The position numbers and the translations under genes were made by a program. A DNA stretch of 32,242 nt from an uncultured bacterium (GTDB lineage Bacteria; Bacillota; Clostridia; Oscillospirales; Acutalibacteraceae), in the NCBI GenBank assembly GCA_905215855.1, contig CAJMRT010000023.1, forward strand, positions 1 to 32,242. The letters run 5' to 3'. Every line of letters begins with the position of its first letter. The first letter of the stretch is position 1. The notes under the pieces are model-generated. The model saw only the letters and a list, made by a program, of their open reading frames with translations, did no database searches and had not been told where the DNA came from. Below, piece by piece: positions 14,497-22,037 of this stretch.

Positions 14497-15747
14497 TCAC
14501 TTAGCTTTCTTTTTATTATTGCCGAAAATTTTAGTCGGAATAATGCTTCCGAGGAATGCAGCGAGTAAAATCCACGGAATTACTCTTGCGTCAAAGCAGA
14601 GCAAAAGGAGCATTGTTACGGCAAGCGGTTTTTTCATTGTGACACCGAGAAGTCCTGCCGTTACGACTGCCGCACAGAATGCCGTATCAAGTCCGCCGAG
14701 CATTGCAACACCGTAGCCTATGCTCACACCGCAGAAGATGACAGGGAAGAAGTGACCGCCTTTCCAGCCCGATTTTATGCAGATGTTTGTGAGAACAAGC
14801 TTTAAAATACCGCTGATTATCAGAATCCACGGTGCAAATTCGGCAAAGCTTTCCTTGACAACGGTAATGCTTTCTTCACCCGAAAACATTGTGAGGGGGA
14901 GGTATGTACCCATAACACCGAGGATAATTCCGCCGAGGGTAGTGCTTATGATAATGCCGAGCTTACCCTGAATGAGTGCGAAAAATTTTCCGAAAAACTT
15001 TGATGCAATAATGAACAGAAAACCGCATACAGCGCCCAAAAGTGCAAGCGGAATACCCCACAAACGCTCAAAATTTGTAATGTTATAACCGCCGAGCCGT
15101 GGAAGTCCCATACTTCCGCCGAAAATTGAGTTGAGCAAAAACAGTGTTCCTGCCGCAAAAAGTACGGCGATAATATTAGAAATGAGTTTTGTGGAACGAA
15201 TGTCAGTCGGCTTGTCATCGCTGTCGAGCCTTTCTTCACTGACTGACGCAAGACCGAACAGCGGAGCGTAGAATACCGCACTCAGCGTTGCACTTACACC
15301 GATTTGCATAAGCTCGGGAATTTTGTTTTTGGCATTTTTCATATGACTTCCCGCCCAGTAGCAAAGTCCAACAATAACACCTGTCAAACCTGCCTCGGGG
15401 CCAAGACTTCCGCCGAAAACAAGGGGCAAAAGTGCCGATATGCAGAGCAAAAGCACCTTGTTGTACGGGTAAAATTTATCTTTTTTTACCTTTTTCATAA
15501 CCTCGTCAAGCTCATCGGGAACGGCATTTGTCAGCTTTTGCCATATTCCGAGGATAATTCCGCCTGCCGTACAGACGATAATCGGATAAAATTTGAAATC
15601 AAAATTTGACGGAATTGTATCCCACACAAGACCGATTCCCAAACTCATAAGCTTTAGAAACAGCCATACTATCAGCGAAGTAACCGCACCGCTGAATCCG
15701 CAAAAAAGGTAGTATAAAAAATTGTTGGCAACAGTCCGTTTAGTCAT
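14497..15747 (-). CDS. ClC-family chloride channel/transporter
   Basis: The 416-residue membrane protein has ClC signatures: GGSLGPEAGLTG (about 112-123), which supplies the gating glutamate, and KSGWKGGHFFP, the third anion-filter segment. About ten hydrophobic helices are visible. ClC proteins carry chloride or fluoride, as channels or proton antiporters. The standard GSGIP filter motif is not recognisable near the N-terminus, so transported ion and mechanism are uncertain. GGAGGTG lies six bases before the ATG. It ends with a basic KKKAK tail. Downstream lies the CPBP remnant; upstream, 177 bases away, is the terminator of the MATE gene. Confidence 0.88.
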   Translation of the reverse strand: MTKRTVANNFLYYLFCGFSGAVTSLIVWLFLKLMSLGIGLVWDTIPSNFDFKFYPIIVCTAGGIILGIWQKLTNAVPDELDEVMKKVKKDKFYPYNKVLLLCISALLPLVFGGSLGPEAGLTGVIVGLCYWAGSHMKNAKNKIPELMQIGVSATLSAVFYAPLFGLASVSEERLDSDDKPTDIRSTKLISNIIAVLFAAGTLFLLNSIFGGSMGLPRLGGYNITNFERLWGIPLALLGAVCGFLFIIASKFFGKFFALIQGKLGIIISTTLGGIILGVMGTYLPLTMFSGEESITVVKESFAEFAPWILIISGILKLVLTNICIKSGWKGGHFFPVIFCGVSIGYGVAMLGGLDTAFCAAVVTAGLLGVTMKKPLAVTMLLLLCFDARVIPWILLAAFLGSIIPTKIFGNNKKKAK

Positions 15748-15870
15748 TGTCGCACCTCCGTGTATTTATAATTGGATTATAACATAAAACACAGCAAAAA
15801 AACAATTATTCCGCACAAAAAGTACGAAATAATTGCTTTTTATTATTTTTTTAATTTTAGAGCCTCTTCT

Positions 15871-15905
15871 AAACAAAAACAGCTGACACCAATGCCGATG
15901 TCAGC
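15871..15905 (-). terminator. Intrinsic terminator of the MATE gene
   Basis: On the minus strand GCTGACATC (15897-15905) pairs with GGTGTCAGC (15882-15890) around a six-base loop with one G-U pair, followed by TGTTTTTGTTT. Confidence 0.8.
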
Positions 15906-15924
15906 CATAAAAACCTATTTGATT

Positions 15925-17376
15925 TTAAATTTCAAAAGCGGCGCTTACCTTTTTGAATTCTCTTTTTCTGATGATGAAGTAGGCAATCAAAACGGATGTG
16001 CCTGTGATAAGCCATGAAACGGGGTAAACCATAAGGAGCATATCGTAGGTATGGAATGCCTTGAATACTGTGAAGAGCCAGATGATTCTGAACACAACAG
16101 AACCGAAGATTGTGAGGATTGCAGGGAGGAGTGAATGTCCGATTCCTCTGAGCGCACCGCCGCTGATTTCGTATGAACCTGTCATAAGCTCAAGAAGCAT
16201 AACAATCGCCATTCTGATGATTGCGTACTTGATAACGGTGGGGTCGGTTGTGAAGAAGGTGATGAAAAATCCGCTTCCGAGCATGAATATAACGCTCACA
16301 CAGCCTGTGAAAATACAGCTGAAAAGCATACAAAGTCTAAACACCTTTTTGCATCTGTCAAACTGAAGTGCGCCGTAGTTTTGACTTGTGAATGTAACGG
16401 CTGTCTGGCTGAACGCACACACTATATAATATGTAATGTACTCAAAGTTGAGTTCAGCCGATGAGCCTGCAACAGCCTGTGAACCGAAGCCGTTTACGGC
16501 TGTCTGAATGAATACATTTGAAATTGAGAAAACCATACCCTGAATACCTGCAGGAGCACCGATTTTTAAAATCATAATGAGATGTTCTTTCTTGAATGAA
16601 AGCTTTTTGAGATTAACTCTGATTGACTCGTCCTCGTTTCTGACAAGGAACATCATAACAAGTCCGGCGCTTATGGCGTCGGCAATTACTGTTGCAACGC
16701 CGACTCCCGCAACGCTCATATCGCAGACGATTACAAAGAAGAGGTTCAAAAGAACATTTACAATACCTGAAATTACAAGACAGTAGAGCGGACGGCTTGT
16801 GTCGCCTACACTTCTCAAAATTGCCGAACCAAAGTTGTAGAGCATTACAAACGGCATGCCCATAAAGTAAATTCTCAGGTATGTTGCCGCAAGGTCAATT
16901 ACATCATCAGGTGTGTTCATCAGCCTTAACAGCGGTGTTGCAATAACCTGACCGAGTATCAGAAGAAGAAATCCGCATATAAGTGAAAGTGTTATTACCG
17001 TGTGAACCGCTTCCGAAACTTTTTTGCGGTCTTTTTGACCTATATATCGTGCAATCAAAACATTTGCACCGACCGAAAGTCCAGTAAACAACAGAACAAG
17101 CATATTGATAAGAGGACCGTTACTGCCGACTGCGGCAAGTGCCTGACTGCTTGAAAATCTGCCGACAACCGCAACATCGGTTGAGTTGAAAAGCTGCTGC
17201 AAAATACTGCATCCTGCAAGCGGAAGTGTGAAAAGAAGAATTTTCTTTCCGAGCGGACCTTCCAGCATATTTATCTGGTGTGAGCGCTGTCGCTTTTCTT
17301 TTACGGCATTCTGACCTTTGTTTCTTCTAAACAGACTTGCAAACGCAAGTGAGGGCATTTTTTTGACTTTCTCCAT
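15925..17376 (-). CDS. MATE-family multidrug/Na+ efflux transporter
   Basis: The 483-residue protein has about twelve hydrophobic helices in two repeats. MATE markers are LPLAGCSILQQLFNSTDVAVVGRF (about 51-74) in helix 1, GLSVGANVLIARYIGQKD in the first repeat, and the matching second-repeat FTSQNYGA. It exports cationic drugs or metabolites using sodium or protons. The basic N-terminus of about 35 residues is longer than usual. The start has AGAGG about nine bases upstream. A weak TTGTGG-17-TATTGT promoter can be drawn 50-80 bases upstream on the minus strand. It is a single gene with a terminator. Substrate not determinable. Confidence 0.92.
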   Translation of the reverse strand: MEKVKKMPSLAFASLFRRNKGQNAVKEKRQRSHQINMLEGPLGKKILLFTLPLAGCSILQQLFNSTDVAVVGRFSSSQALAAVGSNGPLINMLVLLFTGLSVGANVLIARYIGQKDRKKVSEAVHTVITLSLICGFLLLILGQVIATPLLRLMNTPDDVIDLAATYLRIYFMGMPFVMLYNFGSAILRSVGDTSRPLYCLVISGIVNVLLNLFFVIVCDMSVAGVGVATVIADAISAGLVMMFLVRNEDESIRVNLKKLSFKKEHLIMILKIGAPAGIQGMVFSISNVFIQTAVNGFGSQAVAGSSAELNFEYITYYIVCAFSQTAVTFTSQNYGALQFDRCKKVFRLCMLFSCIFTGCVSVIFMLGSGFFITFFTTDPTVIKYAIIRMAIVMLLELMTGSYEISGGALRGIGHSLLPAILTIFGSVVFRIIWLFTVFKAFHTYDMLLMVYPVSWLITGTSVLIAYFIIRKREFKKVSAAFEI

Positions 17377-17779
17377 TAATTTCTAACCTCTTCAATCGCA
17401 TAATCTTTGCAAACAATACCATTCTTTTCCGTTTTCCACAATTATTGTAATCCTGTTGCCCGAAATAAACAAGCAAAATACCTTATAAACATAAAGTTTA
17501 CTTTGCTCACAATTTTAGTTACAATAACTACCTCGTCAAAATTCTTCTTTTTATGCCTTTATAATATGGTAAAAACTGCTTTTCTGCATATTTTCAGACC
17601 GATTTTTCTCAATGAGCAAGGCTCTTAATTTGTTCGCAATTTGTGCCTTTTCAACAAAAGTGAAATTGCTGTCTTGTAAGCATTGACGAAAAATTTTTTC
17701 AACTTACAAATAAATGATTTTAAAATTGGTGTATATGCCGATTAATTTATAATGATACAATTATGACTTAATATAATAT
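17377..17779. other. Gene-poor spacer between MATE and the Gfo/Idh gene
   Basis: About 400 AT-rich bases with no convincing gene on either strand. A TATAAT (17748-17753) with a poor TTGGTG -35 box sits just before the small ORF at 17780. Another TATAAT lies at 17772-17777. Nothing resembles a known structured RNA. Confidence 0.3.
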
Positions 17780-17860
17780 ATGTTTAAAGGGATAAGCGAA
17801 AATAACGAACTTCGCAAGATTATGAAAAAGTACGGAGCAGATATTAGAAAAGCCATCTAA
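17780..17860 (+). CDS. Possible 26-residue small protein, unrecognised
   Basis: An ATG at 17780 opens a 26-codon frame ending in TAA at 17858. The product is charged (it contains NELRKIMKKYGADIRKAI) and would form an amphipathic helix. No ribosome site precedes it, but a TATAAT is only a few bases upstream, so it could be leaderless. It may be a gene fragment rather than a gene. No family recognised. Confidence 0.2.
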   Translation: MFKGISENNELRKIMKKYGADIRKAI

Positions 17861-17865
17861 TATCG

Positions 17866-17894
17866 TTGACAGACGCATTTCCGTGTGTTAAACT
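17866..17894 (+). promoter_or_regulatory. Predicted promoter of the Gfo/Idh gene
   Basis: TTGACA (17866-17871), 17 bases and TAAACT (17889-17894). The leader would be about 24 bases and contains GGAGG at 17912-17916. Confidence 0.6.
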
Positions 17895-17923
17895 TTTCTC
17901 GAAAAATATACGGAGGTGTTTTT

Positions 17924-18898
17924 ATGAAAAACTACAACTGGGCAACACTCGGTTGCGGAGTTATCGCAAATGAGCTTGCAGCCGCACTCAAAAGCAGAGG
18001 ACAGAAACTTTATTCCGTTGCAAACCGTACCCATGAAAAGGCGGTTGCGTTTGCCGAAAAGTACGGCATTGAAAAGGTTTACAACGATATTGACGAGCTG
18101 TTTAAAGACGAAAATGTTGACATAATTTACATTTCCACACCGCACAACACGCATATAAAATATCTTCGAAAGGCTCTTGCGGCAGGAAAGCATGTTTTGT
18201 GCGAAAAGTCGATAACGCTCAATTCAGATGAACTTGACGAGGCAATCTCCCTTGCAGAGAAAAACCATGTTGTGCTTGCAGAGGCAATGACAATTTTCCA
18301 TATGCCGATTTACAAGGCACTTCTTGAAAAGGTAAATTCAGGTGACCTTGGCGAGCTTAGACTTATTCAGATGAATTTCGGCAGTTACAAAGAGTACAAT
18401 ATGAACAACCGATTTTTCAACCGCAATCTTGCAGGCGGTGCAATGCTTGACATCGGCGTGTATGCGCTTTCGTTTGTTCGTATGTTTATGAGCTCATGTC
18501 CAAATGATGTGTTGTCGCAGGTTAAATATGCCGAAACAGGTGTTGATGAGCAGGCGAGTATTCTTTTAAAGAATAAAGAGGAGGAAATGGCAACTGTCAT
18601 TCTTTCACTTCACGCAAAACAGCCAAAGCGTGGCACAATCTCGTTTGACAAGGGTTATGTTGAAATCTTTGAATATCCCAGAGGCATGGAGGCAAAGATT
18701 ACATACACGGCTGACGGTCATTGTGAAACAATCTCGGCAGGTCAGACAAAGGACGCTTTGCTTTATGAGGTTGAAGATATGGAAAAGGCGATAGAGGGCG
18801 ACACGGCTATTATGCACCTTGACTACACAAAGGATGTTATGAAAATCATGACCGACATCCGCAAAAGCTGGGGCATGAAATATCCAGAAGTAGAGTAA
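17924..18898 (+). CDS. Gfo/Idh/MocA-family oxidoreductase
   Basis: The 324-residue protein has the N-terminal Rossmann fold (WATLGCGVIANELAAAL, about 5-21), the sugar-dehydrogenase motif CEKSITLN (EKP variant, about 93-100), and GGAMLDIGVYALS (about 166-178) with the catalytic region. Family members oxidise or reduce sugars, inositols or dihydrodiols with NAD(P). The closest style is the dihydrodiol dehydrogenase/deoxyfluoroglucose subgroup, but substrate cannot be assigned. The ATG at 17924 is seven bases after GGAGG; the frame's earlier TTG-type start has no site. A single-gene unit with its own promoter and terminator. Confidence 0.9.
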   Translation: MKNYNWATLGCGVIANELAAALKSRGQKLYSVANRTHEKAVAFAEKYGIEKVYNDIDELFKDENVDIIYISTPHNTHIKYLRKALAAGKHVLCEKSITLNSDELDEAISLAEKNHVVLAEAMTIFHMPIYKALLEKVNSGDLGELRLIQMNFGSYKEYNMNNRFFNRNLAGGAMLDIGVYALSFVRMFMSSCPNDVLSQVKYAETGVDEQASILLKNKEEEMATVILSLHAKQPKRGTISFDKGYVEIFEYPRGMEAKITYTADGHCETISAGQTKDALLYEVEDMEKAIEGDTAIMHLDYTKDVMKIMTDIRKSWGMKYPEVE

Positions 18899-18928
18899 GT
18901 TTTTTGAATTAATTTGATACTAAACACA

Positions 18929-18963
18929 AAACTCCACCGTGAAATGCGGTGGAGTTTCCTTTA
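18929..18963 (+). terminator. Intrinsic terminator of the Gfo/Idh gene
   Basis: AAACTCCACCG (18929-18939) pairs perfectly with CGGTGGAGTTT (18947-18957) around a seven-base loop; CCTTTATAT follows. It lies between convergent genes. Confidence 0.85.
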
Positions 18964-18983
18964 TATATTTGATTAAATCAGAA

Positions 18984-19527
18984 TTAGTAGTTTTCTGCGT
19001 GAATTTCAAAATAGCTCTGTGGGTGGTTGCAGACGGGGCAAACCTCGGGAGCATCTTTGCCTACAACAATGTGACCGCAGTTACGGCATTCCCAAACCTT
19101 GATTTCGCTCCTTTTGAAAACTTCTGCAGTTTCAACATTGCGGTAATGCACGGTATCTTTCTTCGTGGTGCTTTTCGATTGCGGCAACAAGGCGGAACTT
19201 GTGTGCAAGCTCTGTAAAGCCTTCTTCCTCGGCAGTTTTAGCGAAATCTTCGTACATATCTGTCCACTCGTAGTTTTCACCCTCGGCAGCGGCAAGAAGA
19301 TTTTCTGCTGTGTCGCCGATTCCGTTAAGCTCCTTGAACCACATTTTTGCGTGTTCTTTCTCGTTGTCTGCCGTTTTTAAGAAAAGGTCTGCAATCTGCT
19401 CAAAGCCCTGCTTTTTGGCAACAGACGCAAAATATGTGTATTTGTTACGAGCCTGCGATTCGCCTGCAAAAGCAGCCTCAAGGTTCTTTTCTGTCTGTGT
19501 TCCCGAATACTTTGTTGTTTTAGCCAT
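18984..19527 (-). pseudogene. rbr: Rubrerythrin, reading frame broken by a frameshift
   Basis: Rubrerythrin is a cytosolic peroxide reductase of anaerobes. From the ATG at 19527 one frame encodes the ferritin-like di-iron domain (FAGESQARNKYTYFA, DNEKEHAKMWF, AAIEKHHEERYR) but stops at 19132. The rubredoxin domain (VWECRNCGHIVVG and CPVCNHPQSYFE) continues to 18984 in another frame. The switch falls at about 19141-19147. Homologues have four residues between YR and NVE; restoring this needs two more bases, so a two-base loss (or a one-base gain) is the simplest change. All iron ligands remain on both sides. GGAGGAAA precedes the start. The cause may be a real mutation, a strain polymorphism or a sequencing error. 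Confidence 0.85.
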
Positions 19528-19564
19528 AATATTTCCTCCGTTAAATTAATTTTTTGAAATTTGA

Positions 19565-19591
19565 AAATACACAATATGCCTTTGTGTATTT
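19565..19591. promoter_or_regulatory. Perfect inverted repeat in the rubrerythrin leader
   Basis: AAATACACAA (19565-19574) and TTGTGTATTT (19582-19591) are perfect ten-base arms around seven bases. It lies between the predicted transcription start (about 19625, minus strand) and the start codon, so it could be an operator or an mRNA hairpin. It does not match the PerR box as I know it. Confidence 0.5.
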
Positions 19592-19631
19592 ACTTTTTGA
19601 ATAAAATAATAACCATTACTGATTTAATATT

Positions 19632-19660
19632 ACTATACCTTTTTTATATAGATTTGTCAA
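19632..19660 (-). promoter_or_regulatory. Near-consensus promoter of rubrerythrin
   Basis: On the minus strand TTGACA (19655-19660), 17 bases and TATAGT (19632-19637). It implies strong transcription and a leader of about 98 bases. Confidence 0.75.
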
Positions 19661-19691
19661 TAGATTTACGCAAAAAAATATTTCTTTTTTA

Positions 19692-19724
19692 GGATAGGCA
19701 TATTTCATTTGAAAATACCTATCC
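19692..19724. repeat. Inverted repeat upstream of the rubrerythrin promoter
   Basis: GGATAGG (19692-19698) and CCTATCC (19718-19724) are perfect arms, with partial pairing of the AT-rich interior. It lies 32 bases beyond the -35 box of rubrerythrin and about 105 bases before the sulfate-operon promoter, so it could be a regulator site or a weak hairpin. Confidence 0.35.
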
Positions 19725-19828
19725 GTTATTTTATGCCTGTTTTTTCGATTTTATTACTATTTTTGCAAAAAATATTGCTTGTGTATTGTTGCAATTTGCT
19801 AAAGTGTTGGATGTGTGAAAATTTTACC

Positions 19829-19857
19829 TTGACTTTTCACCCTGTACAGTATAAAAT
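19829..19857 (+). promoter_or_regulatory. Promoter of the leader ORF and sulfate transporter operon
   Basis: TTGACT (19829-19834), 17 bases and TAAAAT (19852-19857). The start near 19864 gives a leader of about 200 bases that contains the Cys-rich ORF. I did not recognise SAM-riboswitch or T-box signatures in the leader. Confidence 0.65.
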
Positions 19858-19938
19858 AGTTCTCAAAGAAACGCATAGTAAATTGATAGGAATTGTAGGT
19901 TAAACAAAATAACCTCAAAAATCCAAAAGGTGACGCTT

Positions 19939-20013
19939 ATGAAAAACATTTACAATCTGAAGAAAATACGAATGTGTACCTCATTTGGAGGCAAGCCGTA
20001 CTGTTGTATGTAA
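19939..20013 (+). CDS. Cys-rich leader peptide of the sulfate transporter operon (24 residues)
   Basis: An ATG at 19939, preceded at five bases by a strong AAAAGGTGA site (19925-19933), opens a 24-codon frame ending in TAA at 20011. The product starts MKNIYNLKKIRM, has Cys at positions 13, 22 and 23 and ends PYCCM. Adjacent Cys codons (20002-20007) followed by Met directly before stop, in the leader of a sulfate-uptake operon, are what a cysteine-sensing regulatory peptide should look like. The family is not one I recognise. Polycysteine leader ORFs that control sulfur genes are known from mycobacteria; the mechanism here is inferred. It could alternatively be a small functional peptide. Confidence 0.6.
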   Translation: MKNIYNLKKIRMCTSFGGKPYCCM

Positions 20014-20055
20014 TTGCCTGTCAGAATCTAAAATCAAATTAATTTAAAGTGAGGT
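19978..20055 (+). promoter_or_regulatory. Possible Shine-Dalgarno sequestering pairing
   Basis: ACCTCA (19978-19983, inside the leader ORF just after its first Cys codon) is exactly complementary to TGAGGT (20050-20055), the Shine-Dalgarno region of the binding-protein gene. Pairing continues with TTT (19984-19986) and AAA (20046-20048) past one bulged G. AGGCAA (19989-19994) and TTGCCT (20014-20019) can extend the closed structure. A ribosome held at Cys13 or at Cys22-23 would cover some or all of the first arm and free the ribosome site. Upstream, AGGTTA/TAACCT (19897-19915) is another short hairpin. No U-tract terminator is present, so translation control is favoured over attenuation of transcription. 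Confidence 0.4.
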
Positions 20056-20062
20056 AATCAAA

Positions 20063-21103
20063 ATGAAAAATTTAAGAACAAAAGTATTATCGGCAGTATT
20101 GGCAGTTTCAGTATTGGGTGTGTCAGCGGTTGCCTTTACAGGATGCGGAAAAAAAGATACAACAAACGATTCAAAAGTAACATTAACAAATGTTTCGTAT
20201 GACCCTACACGAGAGCTTTATGAATCATATAACAAAATCTTTGCAAAGCATTGGAAAGAAGAAACAGGACAGGATGTTGAAGTTACCCAGTCACACGGCG
20301 GTTCGGGCAAACAGGCTCTTGAGGTTGCAAACGGTCTTGAGGCTGATGTTGTAACACTTGCACTTGAATACGATGTAAACGCAATTCGTGACGCTGGTCT
20401 GATTGAGGACGGTTGGGTAAATGAGTTTGACAATGACTCTTCACCATACACTTCAACAATTGTATTCCTTGTTCGCAAAGGTAATCCGAAAAACATCAAG
20501 GATTGGGACGATGTTGCAAAAGACGGTGTGGGCGTTATCACTCCAAACCCGAAAACTTCGGGCGGTGCAAGATGGAACTACCTTGCCGCTTGGGCATATG
20601 CAGACAAGAAATATAACGGTGATGAGGCAAAAATTGAAGATTTCATTAAAAAGCTTTATCAAAATGTGCTTGTTCTTGACTCAGGCGCAAGAGGTGCAAC
20701 AACTTCATTTGTAGAAAACGGACAGGGCGATGTTCTTCTTGCCTGGGAGAACGAGGCGTATCTTTCAATCAAGGACAATCCCGATGAGTACGAAATCGTA
20801 ACTCCGAGCGTCAGCATTCTTGCACAGCCGTCTGTTGCTGTTGTTGATGAAGTGGTTGACCAAAGAGGTACCCGAAATATTGCAACAGAGTATTTAAGTT
20901 ATCTTTACAGCGATGAGGCTCAGCGTATTGCAGGCGATAATTACTATCGCCCTTATAATAAGGAAATTTTGAAGGAATACTCCGATGTGTTCGACCTCAA
21001 CATTAATCTTGTAACAATCAACGATTTCGGCGGTTGGGATCAGGCTCAGAAAAAGCACTTTGCAGACGGCGGTATCTTCGATAAGATTTACGAGAAAAAA
21101 TAA
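20063..21103 (+). CDS. sbp: Sulfate/thiosulfate-binding lipoprotein
   Basis: The 346-residue protein is the extracellular solute receptor of a sulfate/thiosulfate ABC importer. A signal peptide ends in the lipobox FTGC (Cys28), so it is membrane-tethered. Family motifs are NVSYDPTRELYESYN (about 43-57), QSHGGSGKQA (about 76-85) with anion-binding Ser/Gly residues, and NPKTSGGARWNYLAAWAY (about 161-178). Sulfate and thiosulfate cannot be told apart from this sequence. The ribosome site GTGAGGT (20049-20055) is eight bases before the ATG and is complementary to part of the leader ORF. It is the first transporter gene of the operon; cysT follows after 84 bases with no terminator between. Confidence 0.95.
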   Translation: MKNLRTKVLSAVLAVSVLGVSAVAFTGCGKKDTTNDSKVTLTNVSYDPTRELYESYNKIFAKHWKEETGQDVEVTQSHGGSGKQALEVANGLEADVVTLALEYDVNAIRDAGLIEDGWVNEFDNDSSPYTSTIVFLVRKGNPKNIKDWDDVAKDGVGVITPNPKTSGGARWNYLAAWAYADKKYNGDEAKIEDFIKKLYQNVLVLDSGARGATTSFVENGQGDVLLAWENEAYLSIKDNPDEYEIVTPSVSILAQPSVAVVDEVVDQRGTRNIATEYLSYLYSDEAQRIAGDNYYRPYNKEILKEYSDVFDLNINLVTINDFGGWDQAQKKHFADGGIFDKIYEKK

Positions 21104-21187
21104 AACCGATTAAAAATGACAACAGGCAGTTTATAGGCAATTCTGTCTGGTGTCGGATGATATTTTTCAGGGAAAACAGGTGTGATG

Positions 21188-22036
21188 ATGGTTCAGGCAA
21201 AAAAGTCAAAAAAAGCAAAAAGAGTAATCCCGGGCTTCGGTCTTTCTTTGGGTGTAACAATTACATTATTAAGCCTTGTTGTGCTGATTCCTCTTGCCGC
21301 TCTCGTTATTTATACGGCACAGATGAGCCCCTCTGAATTTTGGGAGGCAATCACCCGTGAAAGAGTGCTTGCAAGCTATAAGGTTAGTTTTATAACCGCA
21401 TTTATTGCATCTCTCATCAATGCTGTTATGGGTGTAATTCTTGCGTGGGTGCTTGTTCGTTACAAATTCCCGGGCAAAAGAATACTTGACGGTATGATTG
21501 AACTTCCGTTTGCACTTCCTACAGCGGTTGCAGGCATTGCACTTACTTCTCTGACTGCCGACACAGGTCTTATCGGTGGATTTTTTGCAAAGTTCGGCAT
21601 AAGCATTGCCTACACAAGAGTTGGTATTACGGTTGCCCTTGTATTTGTGGGAATACCTTTTGTAACAAGAGCAGTTCAGCCTGTTCTTGAAAAGCTTGAT
21701 CCTGTTTATGAAGAGGCGGCAGGAGTTATGGGGGCAGGAAGATTCAGGATTTTCAGAAAAATTATTCTTCCCGAAATTCTTCCCTCGGTTCTCACAGGCT
21801 TTGGTCTTGCATTTGGAAGATGTCTTGGTGAGTACGGTTCGGTTGTTTTTATTGCAGGCAACAAGCCGTTTGAAACAGAAATCACTCCGCTTATCATTAT
21901 GTCGGAGCTGCAGGAATATGACTACAAAAGTGCAACGGCAATCGCACTTGTAATGCTTGCCGCATCGTTTTTGATTCTGTTCCTTGTAAATATGGTTCAG
22001 CACAGAAATGTAAAAATTCTGAAAGGGGGGAGATAA
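21188..22036 (+). CDS. cysT: Sulfate ABC transporter permease CysT
   Basis: This 282-residue inner-membrane permease has about six helices. LPFALPTAVAGIALTSL is the typical CysT/ModB segment, and the EAA loop that contacts the ATPase is visible as EEAAGVMGAGRFRIFRKIILP (about 179-199), followed by GRCLGEYGSVVFIAG. The start is ambiguous among GTG 21182, ATG 21185 and ATG 21188. I favour 21188 because AGGTG (21178-21182) is then five bases away. It pairs with CysW as a heterodimer in the CysTWA importer. Two bases separate its stop codon from cysW. Confidence 0.94.
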   Translation: MVQAKKSKKAKRVIPGFGLSLGVTITLLSLVVLIPLAALVIYTAQMSPSEFWEAITRERVLASYKVSFITAFIASLINAVMGVILAWVLVRYKFPGKRILDGMIELPFALPTAVAGIALTSLTADTGLIGGFFAKFGISIAYTRVGITVALVFVGIPFVTRAVQPVLEKLDPVYEEAAGVMGAGRFRIFRKIILPEILPSVLTGFGLAFGRCLGEYGSVVFIAGNKPFETEITPLIIMSELQEYDYKSATAIALVMLAASFLILFLVNMVQHRNVKILKGGR

Positions 22037-22037
22037 A

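Noticed and set aside
14497..15747. Readthrough of the ClC stop codon into the open frame down to about 14398
   Set aside because: The extra segment is not a known ClC tail, the basic KKKAK end looks natural, and nothing suggests stop-codon recoding.
17407..17628. A 73-residue frame in the spacer before the Gfo/Idh gene
   Set aside because: No ribosome site, no promoter and no recognisable motif; Phe/Ile/Leu richness matches AT-rich noncoding DNA.
19709..19903. A 64-residue hydrophobic frame upstream of the sulfate leader
   Set aside because: No ribosome site, and it spans the predicted sulfate-operon promoter; composition reflects AT-rich spacer DNA.
19864..20062. SAM-I riboswitch or T-box upstream of the sulfate transporter
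   Set aside because: None of the conserved core stretches of these elements is recognisable, and no terminator stem with a U tract precedes the gene.
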